Assembly (NCBI GenBank): GCA_046049545.1
Contig: JBJORF010000001.1
Location: forward strand, 1 to 64,000
Reading direction: 5' to 3'
DNA: 64,000 bases
Origin: Romeriopsis sp046049545
Lineage (GTDB): Bacteria > Cyanobacteriota > Cyanobacteriia > Leptolyngbyales > Leptolyngbyaceae
In this document: piece by piece, positions 8,271-16,514 of the stretch
Layout of the letters: every line of letters starts with the position of its first letter
Numbering within the stretch: the stretch's first letter is position 1
The notes under the pieces: generated by a model
The model's database searches: none
What the model saw: the letters and a program-made list of their open reading frames with translations, nothing else
Told to the model about the DNA's origin: nothing
Position numbers and translations under genes: made by a program

Positions 8271-9491
8271 CTACGGTTTCAATAGCAGGTAATACAATTT
8301 CCCCGGCGCATTGACCAGCCCTGCCCGTTGTCCCGCGATCGCCCCCGTCCCCAAAAACACATCCACCCGCCCCGGCCCAATAATCGCACTGCCCGTATCT
8401 TGATCCAACACAAACCGATTCACTGCGACTTGGTTTAACTTTTCATCCGGCAACTGCGTTTGCAACAATGCCAACCCCCCCGGGGGCATTTTCGTTTTAT
8501 CCGTCGCGATCGAGCGATCGTCCGTCACGGGCAGCCCCAAGCTCCCTAACGGCGGCGTTCCCTGCGTATTCTGAAAAAAGACAAATCGCCGATTACGCGG
8601 CAAATATTCATCCAAGTCCGCCGGATTGCGCTGAAAATAATCCAACACCTTGGGTAAAGTTAATTCTGCCGCCGTGAATTTGCCATCTTTAATGAGTTCT
8701 TTCCCCATACTGGAATAGGGATGATTCGTCGCACCGGAAAATCCCACCGACATCGTTGTCCCATCGGTTAACTGAATCTGTGCGGAACCCTGAACGTGAA
8801 TCAGAAAAGCCTGGAACCGATCGGCCAAATACACCAACTCCTGACCCTTTAAAGCCGACCGATCGCCACCTAGCCCATCCTTGCCTTCCAACTGCTCCCG
8901 CGTCGGATGCGGCGAAGCCCAACTGGCAAATCCCGGTGGCAACTGATAAAGCGGATAACGATAAGTTGCGGTCTTGGTGCGGCTGCCCTGCTGCACCGGG
9001 ACGTAATAGCCAGTGAATCCCACCGTGCCTTGGCCGTCCTTCCCAATCGATTCGTAAAACTGAAATTCTTTTTGCACCGCCGCCTGCAACGCCGTCGCCG
9101 ATTTCGCTTCCAGCACTAACTGCCGAAACCGCTGCAAGGATTTTTCCATGCGCTGACGGGTAAAGCCTTTCACGGGATAGGCGCGATAGATTTGTTGCGC
9201 TTTGGGGGTTTGCAGATAGCGCAGGCTCTGATTCAACGCACTGACCAGCGCCGATCGAGCCCCCTGTGCCCCAAACAACCGATCGTCCACCCCCAACGTC
9301 ACCAGATCCGGCGGTGTCACCAACCGCAGCGGCAACGTCGGTGTCGGCTTGGGGGTTAGCTTGGGGGTCGGCGTTGGCGAAGCCATTGGTTTCGGTGTCG
9401 GGTTAGACTGCGCCTGGGCGAATGATGTCGACTGTCCCGCGCCCAAGGCCACTAACCCCAATAACATCAACCCCAACGATCGTCGCATCAT
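8271..9491 (-). CDS. mltA: Membrane-bound lytic murein transglycosylase A
   Basis: MltA cleaves the beta-1,4 glycosidic bond of peptidoglycan, leaving 1,6-anhydromuramyl ends. The 406-residue protein has a signal peptide (MRRSLGLMLLGLVALGAG), a Pro/Thr-rich linker (about residues 30–55) and the MltA plus 3D domains. Landmarks are TGYYVPV, DRFQAFLIHVQGSAQI, YSSMGKELI, the segment RFVFFQNTQGTPPLGSLGLP and, at the end, the 3D-domain LDQDTGSAIIGPGRVDVFLG with its conserved Asp residues. No lipobox Cys is visible, so it is probably periplasmic rather than lipid-anchored. Two consecutive ATGs (9491, 9488) are preceded by a purine-rich stretch. Confidence 0.93.
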   Translation of the reverse strand: MMRRSLGLMLLGLVALGAGQSTSFAQAQSNPTPKPMASPTPTPKLTPKPTPTLPLRLVTPPDLVTLGVDDRLFGAQGARSALVSALNQSLRYLQTPKAQQIYRAYPVKGFTRQRMEKSLQRFRQLVLEAKSATALQAAVQKEFQFYESIGKDGQGTVGFTGYYVPVQQGSRTKTATYRYPLYQLPPGFASWASPHPTREQLEGKDGLGGDRSALKGQELVYLADRFQAFLIHVQGSAQIQLTDGTTMSVGFSGATNHPYSSMGKELIKDGKFTAAELTLPKVLDYFQRNPADLDEYLPRNRRFVFFQNTQGTPPLGSLGLPVTDDRSIATDKTKMPPGGLALLQTQLPDEKLNQVAVNRFVLDQDTGSAIIGPGRVDVFLGTGAIAGQRAGLVNAPGKLYYLLLKP

Positions 9492-9502
9492 CACCCTACC
9501 CC

Positions 9503-9562
9503 CAGTAGTCCAATAGCCAGTAGTCCAATAGCCAGTAATCTAATAGCCAGTAGTCCAATATT
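9503..9562. repeat. Tandem repeat, 15 bp x 4
   Basis: The unit cagtagtccaatagc occurs four times in the 5' leader of mltA. Copy 3 differs at two bases and copy 4 at its last two. It resembles the other 14–18 bp arrays in the window in size but not in sequence. Confidence 0.93.
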
Positions 9563-9570
9563 CAGCACAA

Positions 9571-9600
9571 AACCCATCCGTGAACGCGCACGCATGGGTT
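9571..9600 (-). terminator. Terminator of the small gene at 9641–9967
   Basis: Read on the minus strand, AACCCAT and ATGGGTT form a 7-bp stem with a 16-nt loop, followed by TTTG. It lies 41 nt beyond the stop of the upstream gene. Confidence 0.6.
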
Positions 9601-9640
9601 GAGCCTAGCGGAAATTCTCGACCACTCGCAAGCGCGTTCG

Positions 9641-9967
9641 TTAATAGCGATCGACGCTTGTGGAGTAAACCGGTTCCACGCGAATCCCATTAATTTTGGA
9701 AGCCCGGACGACCATGAATTCGCCTTGACCCGTTTTCATCGGCACTTTGATCATTTCTTCAGCGGTCACCTTCGGGGCCACTTCCTGACCATACCACTGG
9801 CGAAAATCATCCAGGCTCTGAAACCGCACTTCTTCGCGGTGGCCGCCTTCAACCAAGATATGCACTGCGTACTCGCTAGGTGTGCGGGCATAGCGACTGC
9901 GGCGTTCTGTGCTACTAGCAGCAGCACCGCCATCGTCCGATTGATAGAACGGCATAAAGGTTTTCAT
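9641..9967 (-). CDS. Conserved hypothetical protein, 108 residues
   Basis: This small soluble protein starts MKTFMPFYQS, has a flexible Ser/Arg-rich segment (residues ~10–30), then a predicted alpha/beta core: YAVHILVEGG, FQSLDDFRQWYGQEV and VPMKTGQGEFMVVRASKINGIRVEP. I recognise no named domain. The start at 9967 is chosen because AAGG lies 8 nt upstream; an ATG two codons earlier has too short a spacing. It has its own terminator and stands alone between mltA and the TIR-like gene, all on the minus strand. The pattern resembles narrow, cyanobacteria-specific hypothetical families, but that is an impression. Confidence 0.7.
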   Translation of the reverse strand: MKTFMPFYQSDDGGAAASSTERRSRYARTPSEYAVHILVEGGHREEVRFQSLDDFRQWYGQEVAPKVTAEEMIKVPMKTGQGEFMVVRASKINGIRVEPVYSTSVDRY

Positions 9968-10103
9968 TGGCATTCCCTTACAAAATAAATAAACGGCAGG
10001 TTCCGCAGGCAGAAACCACAGATCGATCCAACAAGTCGATTCCACAATTATGTTCACTACTATGCCCATTGACACAGTAAAGATTGCAGATTTGTTCTGA
10101 TCC

Positions 10104-10874
10104 CTAGGCCGTGATTAAGTTAAACCGCTGTAATTGGGTCTCGATCGCCTTACCGAGCACCTTCGAGAGTTGGGTTTTGTTTTTGAACACCAGGCGATTC
10201 TGGGTTGGCAGCTCGAACGGAAAATGGCCTGCCATCTCGGGCCGCTCCATCTGGGCAATCAGAATTTGTTCCGATCGCTTCGCTTGAATCGCATAGCCCA
10301 CTTCAACGCAAACCTTCGGACTCGGGAAGGGCTGCGGCGGATCACCGGGAAGTTCCAACAGGGTCGTCCCATCGGCAATATAGATCAGGCTTTGGCGAAT
10401 CGATCGCATCTGCGTACCGCTCAGCTTCACCGCCCCTTCGGACATCCGATGCGATTCCTTCAGCGCGATCGGCAGCCGCGATTTGCGATTCACCGACTCG
10501 ATAATGCTTTTCAGCTCCTCCCGCAGCAGTTCACTCGCCTCGGGATAGTCCTGCTGATAGGAGAAGAAAATTACAGGTTCGAGGCTCGACAGCACTTCCA
10601 CCTTCGTGAAATAGATCTCATGGCTGCTCAGATCGATATTCGAGATCGCGTAGGTGCCGCTCCCCTCGATATAAAACTCGACCCAATCCCCCGCCAAATA
10701 GCGCTGGAACCACTGGCATTGTTTCACCTCTTCCCGATCGTCGAGAAAATCCGCCCGCAGTCCCGACTTGAGCAAACTGTTCTTGCTCAACCGCAGGTCA
10801 TGGGGCCGCTTTTGCAAATCTTTTAATGGCTCATACTCGGGAATATACCAAGCCTTCAGAGCAATAATCGCCAT
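10104..10874 (-). CDS. Hypothetical protein with possible TIR/NDT-like nucleotide-binding domain
   Basis: This 256-residue protein has no signal peptide or membrane helix. The N-terminal ~95 residues look like a small beta domain (WVEFYIEGSGTYAI, HEIYFTKVEVL). Residues ~100–250 resemble the flavodoxin-like core shared by TIR domains and nucleoside deoxyribosyltransferases. They show PVIFFSYQQDYPEASELLREE (a TIR box-1-like start, residues 100–120), QSLIYIADGTTLL, then FPSPKVCVEVGYAIQAKR with Glu191 where such enzymes keep a catalytic Glu, and ILIAQMERPE...FPFELP. The motif S/P-x-V-x-x-E-x-G-Y-A is typical of the group. NADase or base-exchange activity is inference only. The gene is monocistronic. 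Confidence 0.6.
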   Translation of the reverse strand: MAIIALKAWYIPEYEPLKDLQKRPHDLRLSKNSLLKSGLRADFLDDREEVKQCQWFQRYLAGDWVEFYIEGSGTYAISNIDLSSHEIYFTKVEVLSSLEPVIFFSYQQDYPEASELLREELKSIIESVNRKSRLPIALKESHRMSEGAVKLSGTQMRSIRQSLIYIADGTTLLELPGDPPQPFPSPKVCVEVGYAIQAKRSEQILIAQMERPEMAGHFPFELPTQNRLVFKNKTQLSKVLGKAIETQLQRFNLITA

Positions 10875-11399
10875 ACCAATCCGCCTCGCTACTTAAAATC
10901 CGCCCAGCCGTAAACTGCACGCCCAAAGCCAAACCTAAACGCTTACAACTAAACGCAACCACCCAACACTCAACCTCAACACGCAACCTTCCGCGCCCGT
11001 TGCAACCATCAACGCAGCAATCATTGATTCTGTGACACATCTCATTCAACCAGCGCGATCGCCCAGCTCATCCGGGGTCATGAACGATCGGGTCAATATC
11101 GGCCATTCTAGCCAGAGTTTTCGGGATAGCGACAAGAATCTTCTCACCACTGCCGATGCGTCCGCCATGCCGTCCTTAAATTACTTTGCCAAATCACAAC
11201 CAAACCCATCTTAGCAGTACATGCGACCTATAAAGTGTCTCGCAATCGATCATTTCAATCGAGCTTGTGGCCCTCGGACTGCATAAGCGCGATCGCGCGG
11301 GGCGCATTAGAGTGAGAGAACGAAGCTGGGTCAGGCATTTCCAAGCATCTGAGCCAGCTTCTGAACAGTTCCCCCAGCCGTGATTTGAGTCAATGGGCC
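10875..11399. other. Intergenic region between divergent genes, with a strong hairpin
   Basis: About 520 nt between the TIR-like gene (minus) and the AAA+ gene (plus). Short frames on both strands (10831–11049, 11032–11214) have compositions unlike protein and no start signals. Near its right end, 11322–11361 forms a hairpin: gaagctgg / ccagcttc (8 bp), one G/G mismatch, then tcag / ctga, with a 14-nt loop. It lies 38 nt upstream of the AAA+ ATG and would fall in that gene's leader. Confidence 0.5.
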
Positions 11400-12770
11400 A
11401 TGACATTCTCCGATTCCGCTTTACCTGATCCAATTCCCGCTTTACGGGCCGCCCTGAGTGTGTCCCCCGACAACCTGCCCCTGCGGCTGCACATTGCCGA
11501 AACGCTGATCCAGCGCGGCGATGCCGCCACCGCCGCCGCCGAATACAGCCAAATTCTCAAGCTCGATCCGGCCAATACAACGGCCCAATTTGGCATGGCC
11601 CGATCGCTGGTTGAAACCGCACAGACTTCCGCCGCCCTGGCCCTCTTGGAAGCCTTGCTCAACCAAACCAGAACCACCCCCATCCCTGCCGCTTGGCTGG
11701 CACTGCATGCCCGCATCCTGCTCCAATCTGGCGATTTGCCTCGGGCTACAGAACAGTTTCGCCGGGCGGTGGCAGGGGATGGGAGTTGGTTAGAGTCGGA
11801 TCTGGCCGATCACTTGGGAGCCGTTCCGATCGGCTCAATCAATGACACCGAGGATTGGCACGCGGACTTGGAAGATATGGAGTGGCAAGGCGATCGCACC
11901 GTCGGAAGCCCAAAAATCACCTTCGCCGATGTCGGTGGCATGGAAGCCCTGAAAGAGCAGATTCGACTAAAAATCATCTACCCCCTCGCCAATGCCGAAC
12001 TCTACAAAACCTATGGCAAAGCGATCGGGGGCGGGATCCTGATGTACGGCCCACCCGGTTGCGGCAAAACCCACTTAGCCCGCGCCACCGCAGGCGAAAT
12101 CCAGGCTAATTTTATTGCGGTCGGTCTAAATGAGGTGCTGGACATGTGGCTGGGCAACAGCGAACGGAACTTACATGAGATCTTCGATCGGGCGAGACGC
12201 AATGCGCCCTGCGTTCTCTTCTTCGATGAAGCCGATGCCCTAGCCGCCAGTCGCGCCGACTTCCGCCACACCAATGCCCGCATGCTGATCAACCAGTTCC
12301 TCACCGAACTCGACGGCGTACAGCATAGCAATGACGGCGTACTCATCCTCGCCGCGACCAATGCCCCATGGCAAATGGACAGCGCCTTCCGTCGCCCCGG
12401 TCGCTTCGATCGCATCCTCTTTGTCCCGCCTGCAGATGCCCCAGCCCGCCAAGAAATTCTCCAGATCCTCTGCCAGGGCAAACCCTTAGGCACAATTGAT
12501 TTTGAAGCCCTCGCCCAAAAAACTGCACAATTTTCTGGCGCCGATTTGCGCGCGATCGTCGATGTCGCGATCGAAGCCAAGCTGCAAGAAGCAATGCGTA
12601 GCGGTACTCCCCAGCCGCTTCAAACCAAAGACTTGATCAGCGCGATCGGCAAAGTGCGATCGTCCACCCGCGAATGGTTCAATACCGCCCGCAACTACGC
12701 CATTCACGCCAACCAAGACGGCACCTACGACGACATCTTGAACTATATCAACCAGCATCGACGGCGCTGA
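11400..12770 (+). CDS. TPR–AAA+ ATPase (Cdc48/VPS4-like)
   Basis: This 456-residue protein joins an N-terminal TPR region (about residues 10–130, with LHIAETLIQRGDAATAAAEY and LHARILLQSGDLPRATEQF) to one AAA+ module. The module begins at TFADVGGMEALKEQIR and has Walker A YGPPGCGKTHLARA, Walker B VLFFDEADAL, sensor 1 ILAATN and the arginine finger region FRRPGRFDR, with a lid at FSGADLRAIVDVA. This is the FtsH/Cdc48/VPS4 branch, whose members unfold or remodel proteins as hexamers. The TPRs presumably recruit the substrate. ATG 11400 is used; an upstream TTG (11385) is possible. Its partner is unknown. Confidence 0.9.
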   Translation: MTFSDSALPDPIPALRAALSVSPDNLPLRLHIAETLIQRGDAATAAAEYSQILKLDPANTTAQFGMARSLVETAQTSAALALLEALLNQTRTTPIPAAWLALHARILLQSGDLPRATEQFRRAVAGDGSWLESDLADHLGAVPIGSINDTEDWHADLEDMEWQGDRTVGSPKITFADVGGMEALKEQIRLKIIYPLANAELYKTYGKAIGGGILMYGPPGCGKTHLARATAGEIQANFIAVGLNEVLDMWLGNSERNLHEIFDRARRNAPCVLFFDEADALAASRADFRHTNARMLINQFLTELDGVQHSNDGVLILAATNAPWQMDSAFRRPGRFDRILFVPPADAPARQEILQILCQGKPLGTIDFEALAQKTAQFSGADLRAIVDVAIEAKLQEAMRSGTPQPLQTKDLISAIGKVRSSTREWFNTARNYAIHANQDGTYDDILNYINQHRRR

Positions 12771-12796
12771 TCCCAGCAAACAAGACAACGCCAATA

Positions 12797-12826
12797 AAAA
12801 AGCGAATCTTGCAAGATCCGCTTTTT
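12797..12826 (+). terminator. Bidirectional terminator between convergent genes
   Basis: The stem aaaagcg-atctt / aagat-cgctttt with one internal mismatch and a 2–4 nt apical loop is flanked by an A-run on one side and a T-run on the other. It can end transcripts from the AAA+ gene and, on the minus strand, from the gene at 12880–13320 (read in that direction it follows the stop by about 50 nt). Confidence 0.75.
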
Positions 12827-12879
12827 CCATGATACATTTCAACTAGAAGAACATTAGTGCTATTAGATTGCAATCCAGT

Positions 12880-13320
12880 TTAGGGAAGTTGCGCGGTCGC
12901 TTGGTTTTTGCGGTTCAGCCAAACGACTGGGGTACGGTTCGGATCAGCAAAATGTGTTTGCTCTTGAGCGATTTGCCGCTCTTGGCGCCGATCAAAGGCG
13001 CGATTAAAGTCAGTCTTTAGTTGGTCAACGCGCTGTTCCGTCACCGTCACTTCCGCTTTCAGCTCCTGCAATTTCTGCTGTTGCGCCACCCGGTTCGGTA
13101 CCACATTGCAGAGCGTCGCGATCGCCACCCCAGAAATCAATACATTCATCCCAATCTTCAGCGAAGCCTCAACGGCCATGGCCCGATACTGGACTTGCTG
13201 TTGCTGCTGACGTTGCTTTGGTGTCGTTTTAGAACGACGAACTGGAACCGCCTGAGGCTGCGATCGGCGGGGCCGCGCCACGGTGGAAGCGGGGTTCGAT
13301 AGCTGCTGTAGTGCACTCAT
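12880..13320 (-). CDS. Conserved membrane-anchored coiled-coil protein
   Basis: This 146-residue protein has a basic, Gln-rich N-terminus (RRSKTTPKQRQQQQQVQYR), one transmembrane helix (KIGMNVLISGVAIATLCNVV, about residues 55–75), and a coiled coil (QQQKLQELKAEVTVTEQRVD...). It ends with a short conserved-looking tail (PNRTPVVWLN). This layout matches a cyanobacterial hypothetical family of unknown role, superficially like FtsL/DivIC proteins, though no such link can be shown. The start ATG at 13320 is the first of the frame. It is convergent with the AAA+ gene. Confidence 0.7.
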   Translation of the reverse strand: MSALQQLSNPASTVARPRRSQPQAVPVRRSKTTPKQRQQQQQVQYRAMAVEASLKIGMNVLISGVAIATLCNVVPNRVAQQQKLQELKAEVTVTEQRVDQLKTDFNRAFDRRQERQIAQEQTHFADPNRTPVVWLNRKNQATAQLP

Positions 13321-13718
13321 AATAATTACCGGACAAATAACCAGGACAAGGCTGGAATGGACTGCGATGCGATAAACTGCAAGATTTCAGCTTTAAGTGG
13401 TGCTAAGAAACCAGAAGCGCAATTATTATTCCACGGTAGTTTTACTGATTTTCTTGGGAGTCGTGGTAGAACTCACCCGATATAAACTAACCGTTCAAAT
13501 TGCGGCTTGGTAGACAAGCTGTAGAAGACCTCGTGCGATTATACAGATTCTCCCTCTACACGTCAAAAAACCTGCCCCAAACCGGGAATGCCCTGGATCA
13601 AACGGCGACGCGAAAGACCTTTGCGAGGTTTTGAGCGAGCCAATGAATTGAGCAATATCCAGATGGAACAGGCTTAACCGGGAAATCCGGAATTGTACGG
13701 ATTGATCCAGCTGTCGGA
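13321..13718. other. Intergenic region downstream of psaM
   Basis: About 400 nt with no credible gene. A short inverted repeat (atccg / cggat, 13685–13702) sits just past the psaM stop and could be a weak terminator on the minus strand. Otherwise nothing is recognised; the promoter of the coiled-coil gene must lie near its left end. Confidence 0.4.
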
Positions 13719-13811
13719 CTAGGCTTTAGAAAGATCTGAACAGAGCTTATAAGCCAGAACGCCAGGGATCAGTGCGATAAAGAGTGCCATAAACACTTGA
13801 GCGTCAGACAT
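13719..13811 (-). CDS. psaM: Photosystem I reaction centre subunit XII
   Basis: A 30-residue peptide, MSDAQVFMALFIALIPGVLA followed by YKLCSDLSKA, matches PsaM, the single-helix PSI subunit that helps PSI trimerise and sits near the monomer interface. The pattern (S/T)DxQVxxALxxALxPGxLAxxL is conserved. GGAG lies 9 nt upstream of the ATG, confirming translation. The gene is too short for ordinary length cut-offs. It is divergent from terC, with about 190 nt between the starts. Confidence 0.92.
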   Translation of the reverse strand: MSDAQVFMALFIALIPGVLAYKLCSDLSKA

Positions 13812-14003
13812 GCGCTATATCTCCATGATATGAGGACATACAATGATATTTATTGTTCACGAAACCCTAGCGATCGGGCCATAACTTGTTGCAACTCGTT
13901 ACAGCCAGCGGAAATTCCTATATCCCCGGTGATCCCATCCACCCCGATTCCGAGGTAGGCTGAAGATATAGCATTCTGACCCGTTGGTGCGACACCCCAA
14001 ACC

Positions 14004-14705
14004 ATGCTCCATTTTCCGACCAATCTGGATTGGCATACCCTACTGCTACTCCCTGTCCTTGTAGCGCTCGAAGCCGTTCTCTCCGCTGATAACGCGATCG
14101 CCCTAGCGGCGGTCACCCAAGGATTACAAGATCCCGAACTGGAACGCAAAGCCTTGAATATTGGGTTGGTCTTCGCCTACGTGCTGCGGATGGGGTTGAT
14201 TTTGGCTTCGGCTTGGGTGGTGGGCTATTGGCAGTTTGAGCTGGCGGGGGCGTTGTATCTGCTGTGGCTGGTATTTCAGTATTTTACTTCCAAGGATGAT
14301 GGGGATGGCGAAGCGCACCACGGGCCGCGATTTGATTCTCTTTGGCAAGCCATCCCAGTCATTGCGTTGACGGATGTGGCGTTCTCGCTGGATAGCGTGA
14401 CGACCGCGATCGCCGTCTCGAAGGAAACTTGGCTCGTCCTGGTCGGCGGCACGATGGGCGTGATTGCCCTGCGGTTTATGGCGGGACTCTTTATCAAGTG
14501 GCTCACCGAATACGAGCATTTGGAAGATGCGGGTTATGTGACCGTGGCGCTGGTGGGGATTCGGCTGTTGATGCGGGTGATCAACGACAGTTTGGTACCG
14601 CCGGAATGGCTGATGGTAAGCTGCATCGGCATTCTGTTTGCCTGGGGGTTCTCGAAGCGCAAGGTTGAAGATAGCGTCAGTGGCGATTCGATCGAAGGGT
14701 CATAA
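14004..14705 (+). CDS. TerC family integral membrane protein
   Basis: This 233-residue protein has about seven transmembrane helices and the two acidic repeats of the TerC family: LEAVLSADNAIALAAV near the N-terminus and LTDVAFSLDSVTTAIAV in the second half. The paired Asp residues in SADN and SLDS are the proposed metal-binding positions. Bacterial TerC proteins export manganese (MntX/YkoY type). In cyanobacteria and plastids relatives also affect thylakoid biogenesis. I would expect manganese or metal handling at the membrane; which of these applies is not shown by sequence. Confidence 0.88.
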   Translation: MLHFPTNLDWHTLLLLPVLVALEAVLSADNAIALAAVTQGLQDPELERKALNIGLVFAYVLRMGLILASAWVVGYWQFELAGALYLLWLVFQYFTSKDDGDGEAHHGPRFDSLWQAIPVIALTDVAFSLDSVTTAIAVSKETWLVLVGGTMGVIALRFMAGLFIKWLTEYEHLEDAGYVTVALVGIRLLMRVINDSLVPPEWLMVSCIGILFAWGFSKRKVEDSVSGDSIEGS

Positions 14706-14708
14706 AGA

Positions 14709-14955
14709 GTTGGGCTTCGACGGGGCTCAGCCCGCGATGGGAAAATTGTAATTGAGACGGGCTTCGGCGTGGCTCAGCCCTCGGTTGATCGACAATGTCG
14801 TTGAGACGGGCTTCGGCGTGGCTCAGCCCTCGGTTGATCGACAAACGCAGGCAAGCCGTAAACCCGACAGTTCAGTGGGTTGAGCGTCAGTCGAAACCCA
14901 CGACAGTAAACCCGACCAACCAGTGGGTTGAGCGTCAGTCGAAACCCACAACAAT
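14709..14955. repeat. Palindromic repeat block between terC and ndk
   Basis: Two families of short palindromes are stacked here. The first has a 49-bp unit (copies at 14752–14800 and 14801–14844, with a degenerate copy from 14709) containing gggct...agccc. The second has a 48-bp unit (about 14860–14907 and 14908–14955) containing gtgggtt...aacccac. Both share the loop theme TTCGAC/GAGC...GCTCA seen in widespread intergenic palindromes. No coding sense is apparent, although a frame happens to cross the block. Confidence 0.85.
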
Positions 14956-14960
14956 TATTT

Positions 14961-14997
14961 TTGAGGGGAGCGTCTGACTAGCAGCAGCTCCCCTCAA
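14961..14997. terminator. Strong hairpin between terC and ndk
   Basis: An 11-bp perfect stem (ttgaggggagc / gctcccctcaa) with a 15-nt loop lies between convergent genes. Neither side has a proper downstream T-run, so termination is inferred mainly from position. Confidence 0.55.
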
Positions 14998-15029
14998 CGC
15001 ATCAGATTACGTGAACAATCCGCTCAGGA

Positions 15030-15479
15030 CTATTCGTGAACCCAGCTCATGATCGTCGGAGTCCAGCCGCACAGTTCGCTTTCCGAGAACCAGAGGCCGA
15101 TTTCCCGCTGCGCGGTTTCGATCGCGTCGGAACCGTGAATTACATTACGACCGACGTTCACCGCCAAGTCACCACGAATTGTGCCAGGATCAGCGGTCAG
15201 CGGGTTGGTTGCACCAATCAGCAGGCGGGCCGAAGCCACCACCCCTTCGCCTTCCCACACCATTGCGACCACCGGGCCGGAGGTGATGAAGTCGATCAAG
15301 CCTTTGAAGAAGGGCTTATCGTTCAACGATTCATAGTGCTTTTCCGCCAATTCCTTCGAGACCATGATCTGCTTCAGGCCGACCAGGGTGAACCCCTTGG
15401 CTTCAAAGCGGCTAATAACTTCGCCGACGAGCTTACGCTGAACGCCGTCGGGCTTAATGGCGATAAATGTTCTTTCCAC
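15030..15479 (-). CDS. ndk: Nucleoside diphosphate kinase
   Basis: NDK moves the gamma-phosphate between nucleoside triphosphates and diphosphates through a phospho-histidine. The 149-residue protein has the complete family sequence, beginning MERTFIAIKPDGVQR and including the catalytic His in NVIHGSD and the C-terminal SWVHE. The initiation codon is GTG, with GGGAG a few nt upstream. It is divergent from the DUF92 gene and separated from it by about 60 nt. Confidence 0.97.
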   Translation of the reverse strand: MERTFIAIKPDGVQRKLVGEVISRFEAKGFTLVGLKQIMVSKELAEKHYESLNDKPFFKGLIDFITSGPVVAMVWEGEGVVASARLLIGATNPLTADPGTIRGDLAVNVGRNVIHGSDAIETAQREIGLWFSESELCGWTPTIMSWVHE

Positions 15480-15542
15480 GGGAGTCTCCCAAGCTGCGGT
15501 TATTTTTTGACCAGATACCAGATTAGACTAGTTTCCCTGAGA

Positions 15543-16454
15543 ATGGAGAATAGATATTCTTCGTCGTTCGATCACCTTGTAAAGCCCCAGCACCCAACGA
15601 TCCCCGTGAACATTCCCGATTCCTTTGCGCAACCCTGGCTGACTGGCGCGATCGTCAATGCGATCCTGCTTACGCCCCTGATTTTTATCCGCAAAAAACT
15701 CCTCACTCCGGCTGGGGTCTTCCACGCTTGGCTGCTGGGGACTTTGCTCTGGGGCAGCTTCAAGTCCTCCAGTGCGCCTTGGTATTGGGTACCAGGGGGC
15801 TACACGATCATGGTGGTGTATTTCATTCTGGGTAACAGCGTGACCAAAATCGGAGCCGCTGAAAAGGAAGCCCTGGGGATCGCCGAGGCCCGAGGCGGAG
15901 CCAGGGGGCCAGGCAACGTCTGGGGATCAGCGCTGATCAGTGCCGTTTGTGCCTTGGCCTTCTGGATCGTCAAGGTACGCGAAACCCAGGAAGCGATGCA
16001 AACCGGGGGCCAAATTGCGCCGTGGTATTTTCAGGCGATTCCGCTGCTGCTGCTCGCCTACATCGCCGCGATCGCGACCAAACTCGCCGACACCTGCGGC
16101 ACCGAAATCGGCAAGGCTTACGGCAAAACCACTTACTTAATTACCACGCTCAAACCCGTGCCCCGTGGCACGGAAGGCGCAGTCAGTTTGGAAGGGACGA
16201 TCGCGGGCATCGTTGGTTCACTGATTCTGGCGGTGCTCGCTTGGGCGGTCGGGATCATTCCCCACCAACTGCCGATCGGCATTCTCTGGGTCGTCGTGGC
16301 CGCATTCATCGCAACAACGATAGAGAGCTTGATTGGCGCAACGATCGAAGGCAAGCTGCCGTTTCTCACCCATGACGTGGTGAATATTTTGAATACGTTG
16401 ATTGGCGCGATCGTCGCCGTGGGCTTGGCGATTGGTACAGGCTATCTACCCTAG
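15543..16454 (+). CDS. DUF92/TIGR00297 integral membrane protein, VTE6-like phytyl-phosphate kinase
   Basis: This ~303-residue protein has multiple transmembrane helices. Characteristic DUF92 segments are LLTPAGVFHAWLLGTLLWG, FILGNSVTKIGAAEKEALGI, GARGPGNVWGSA, KLADTCGTEIGKAYGK and GTEGAVSLEGT. The plant homologue VTE6 phosphorylates phytyl phosphate to phytyl diphosphate for tocopherol and chlorophyll salvage; a like role is expected here. The frame is open back over ndk on the opposite strand, but the domain starts near ATG 15543; a GTG at 15606 is an alternative. Confidence 0.88.
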   Translation: MENRYSSSFDHLVKPQHPTIPVNIPDSFAQPWLTGAIVNAILLTPLIFIRKKLLTPAGVFHAWLLGTLLWGSFKSSSAPWYWVPGGYTIMVVYFILGNSVTKIGAAEKEALGIAEARGGARGPGNVWGSALISAVCALAFWIVKVRETQEAMQTGGQIAPWYFQAIPLLLLAYIAAIATKLADTCGTEIGKAYGKTTYLITTLKPVPRGTEGAVSLEGTIAGIVGSLILAVLAWAVGIIPHQLPIGILWVVVAAFIATTIESLIGATIEGKLPFLTHDVVNILNTLIGAIVAVGLAIGTGYLP

Positions 16455-16514
16455 GAACGATGCAAGGTTAATACGTTTGAGCTAGGATTAATTCACCTGA
16501 TTGAATGCGTGCTT

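Noticed and set aside
10831..11214. Short frames in the gap before the AAA+ gene
   Set aside because: No Shine–Dalgarno, poor composition and overlap with each other; treated as intergenic.
15036..15542. N-terminal extension of the DUF92 protein across ndk
   Set aside because: The extension is antisense to ndk and lacks similarity; the family starts near 15543.
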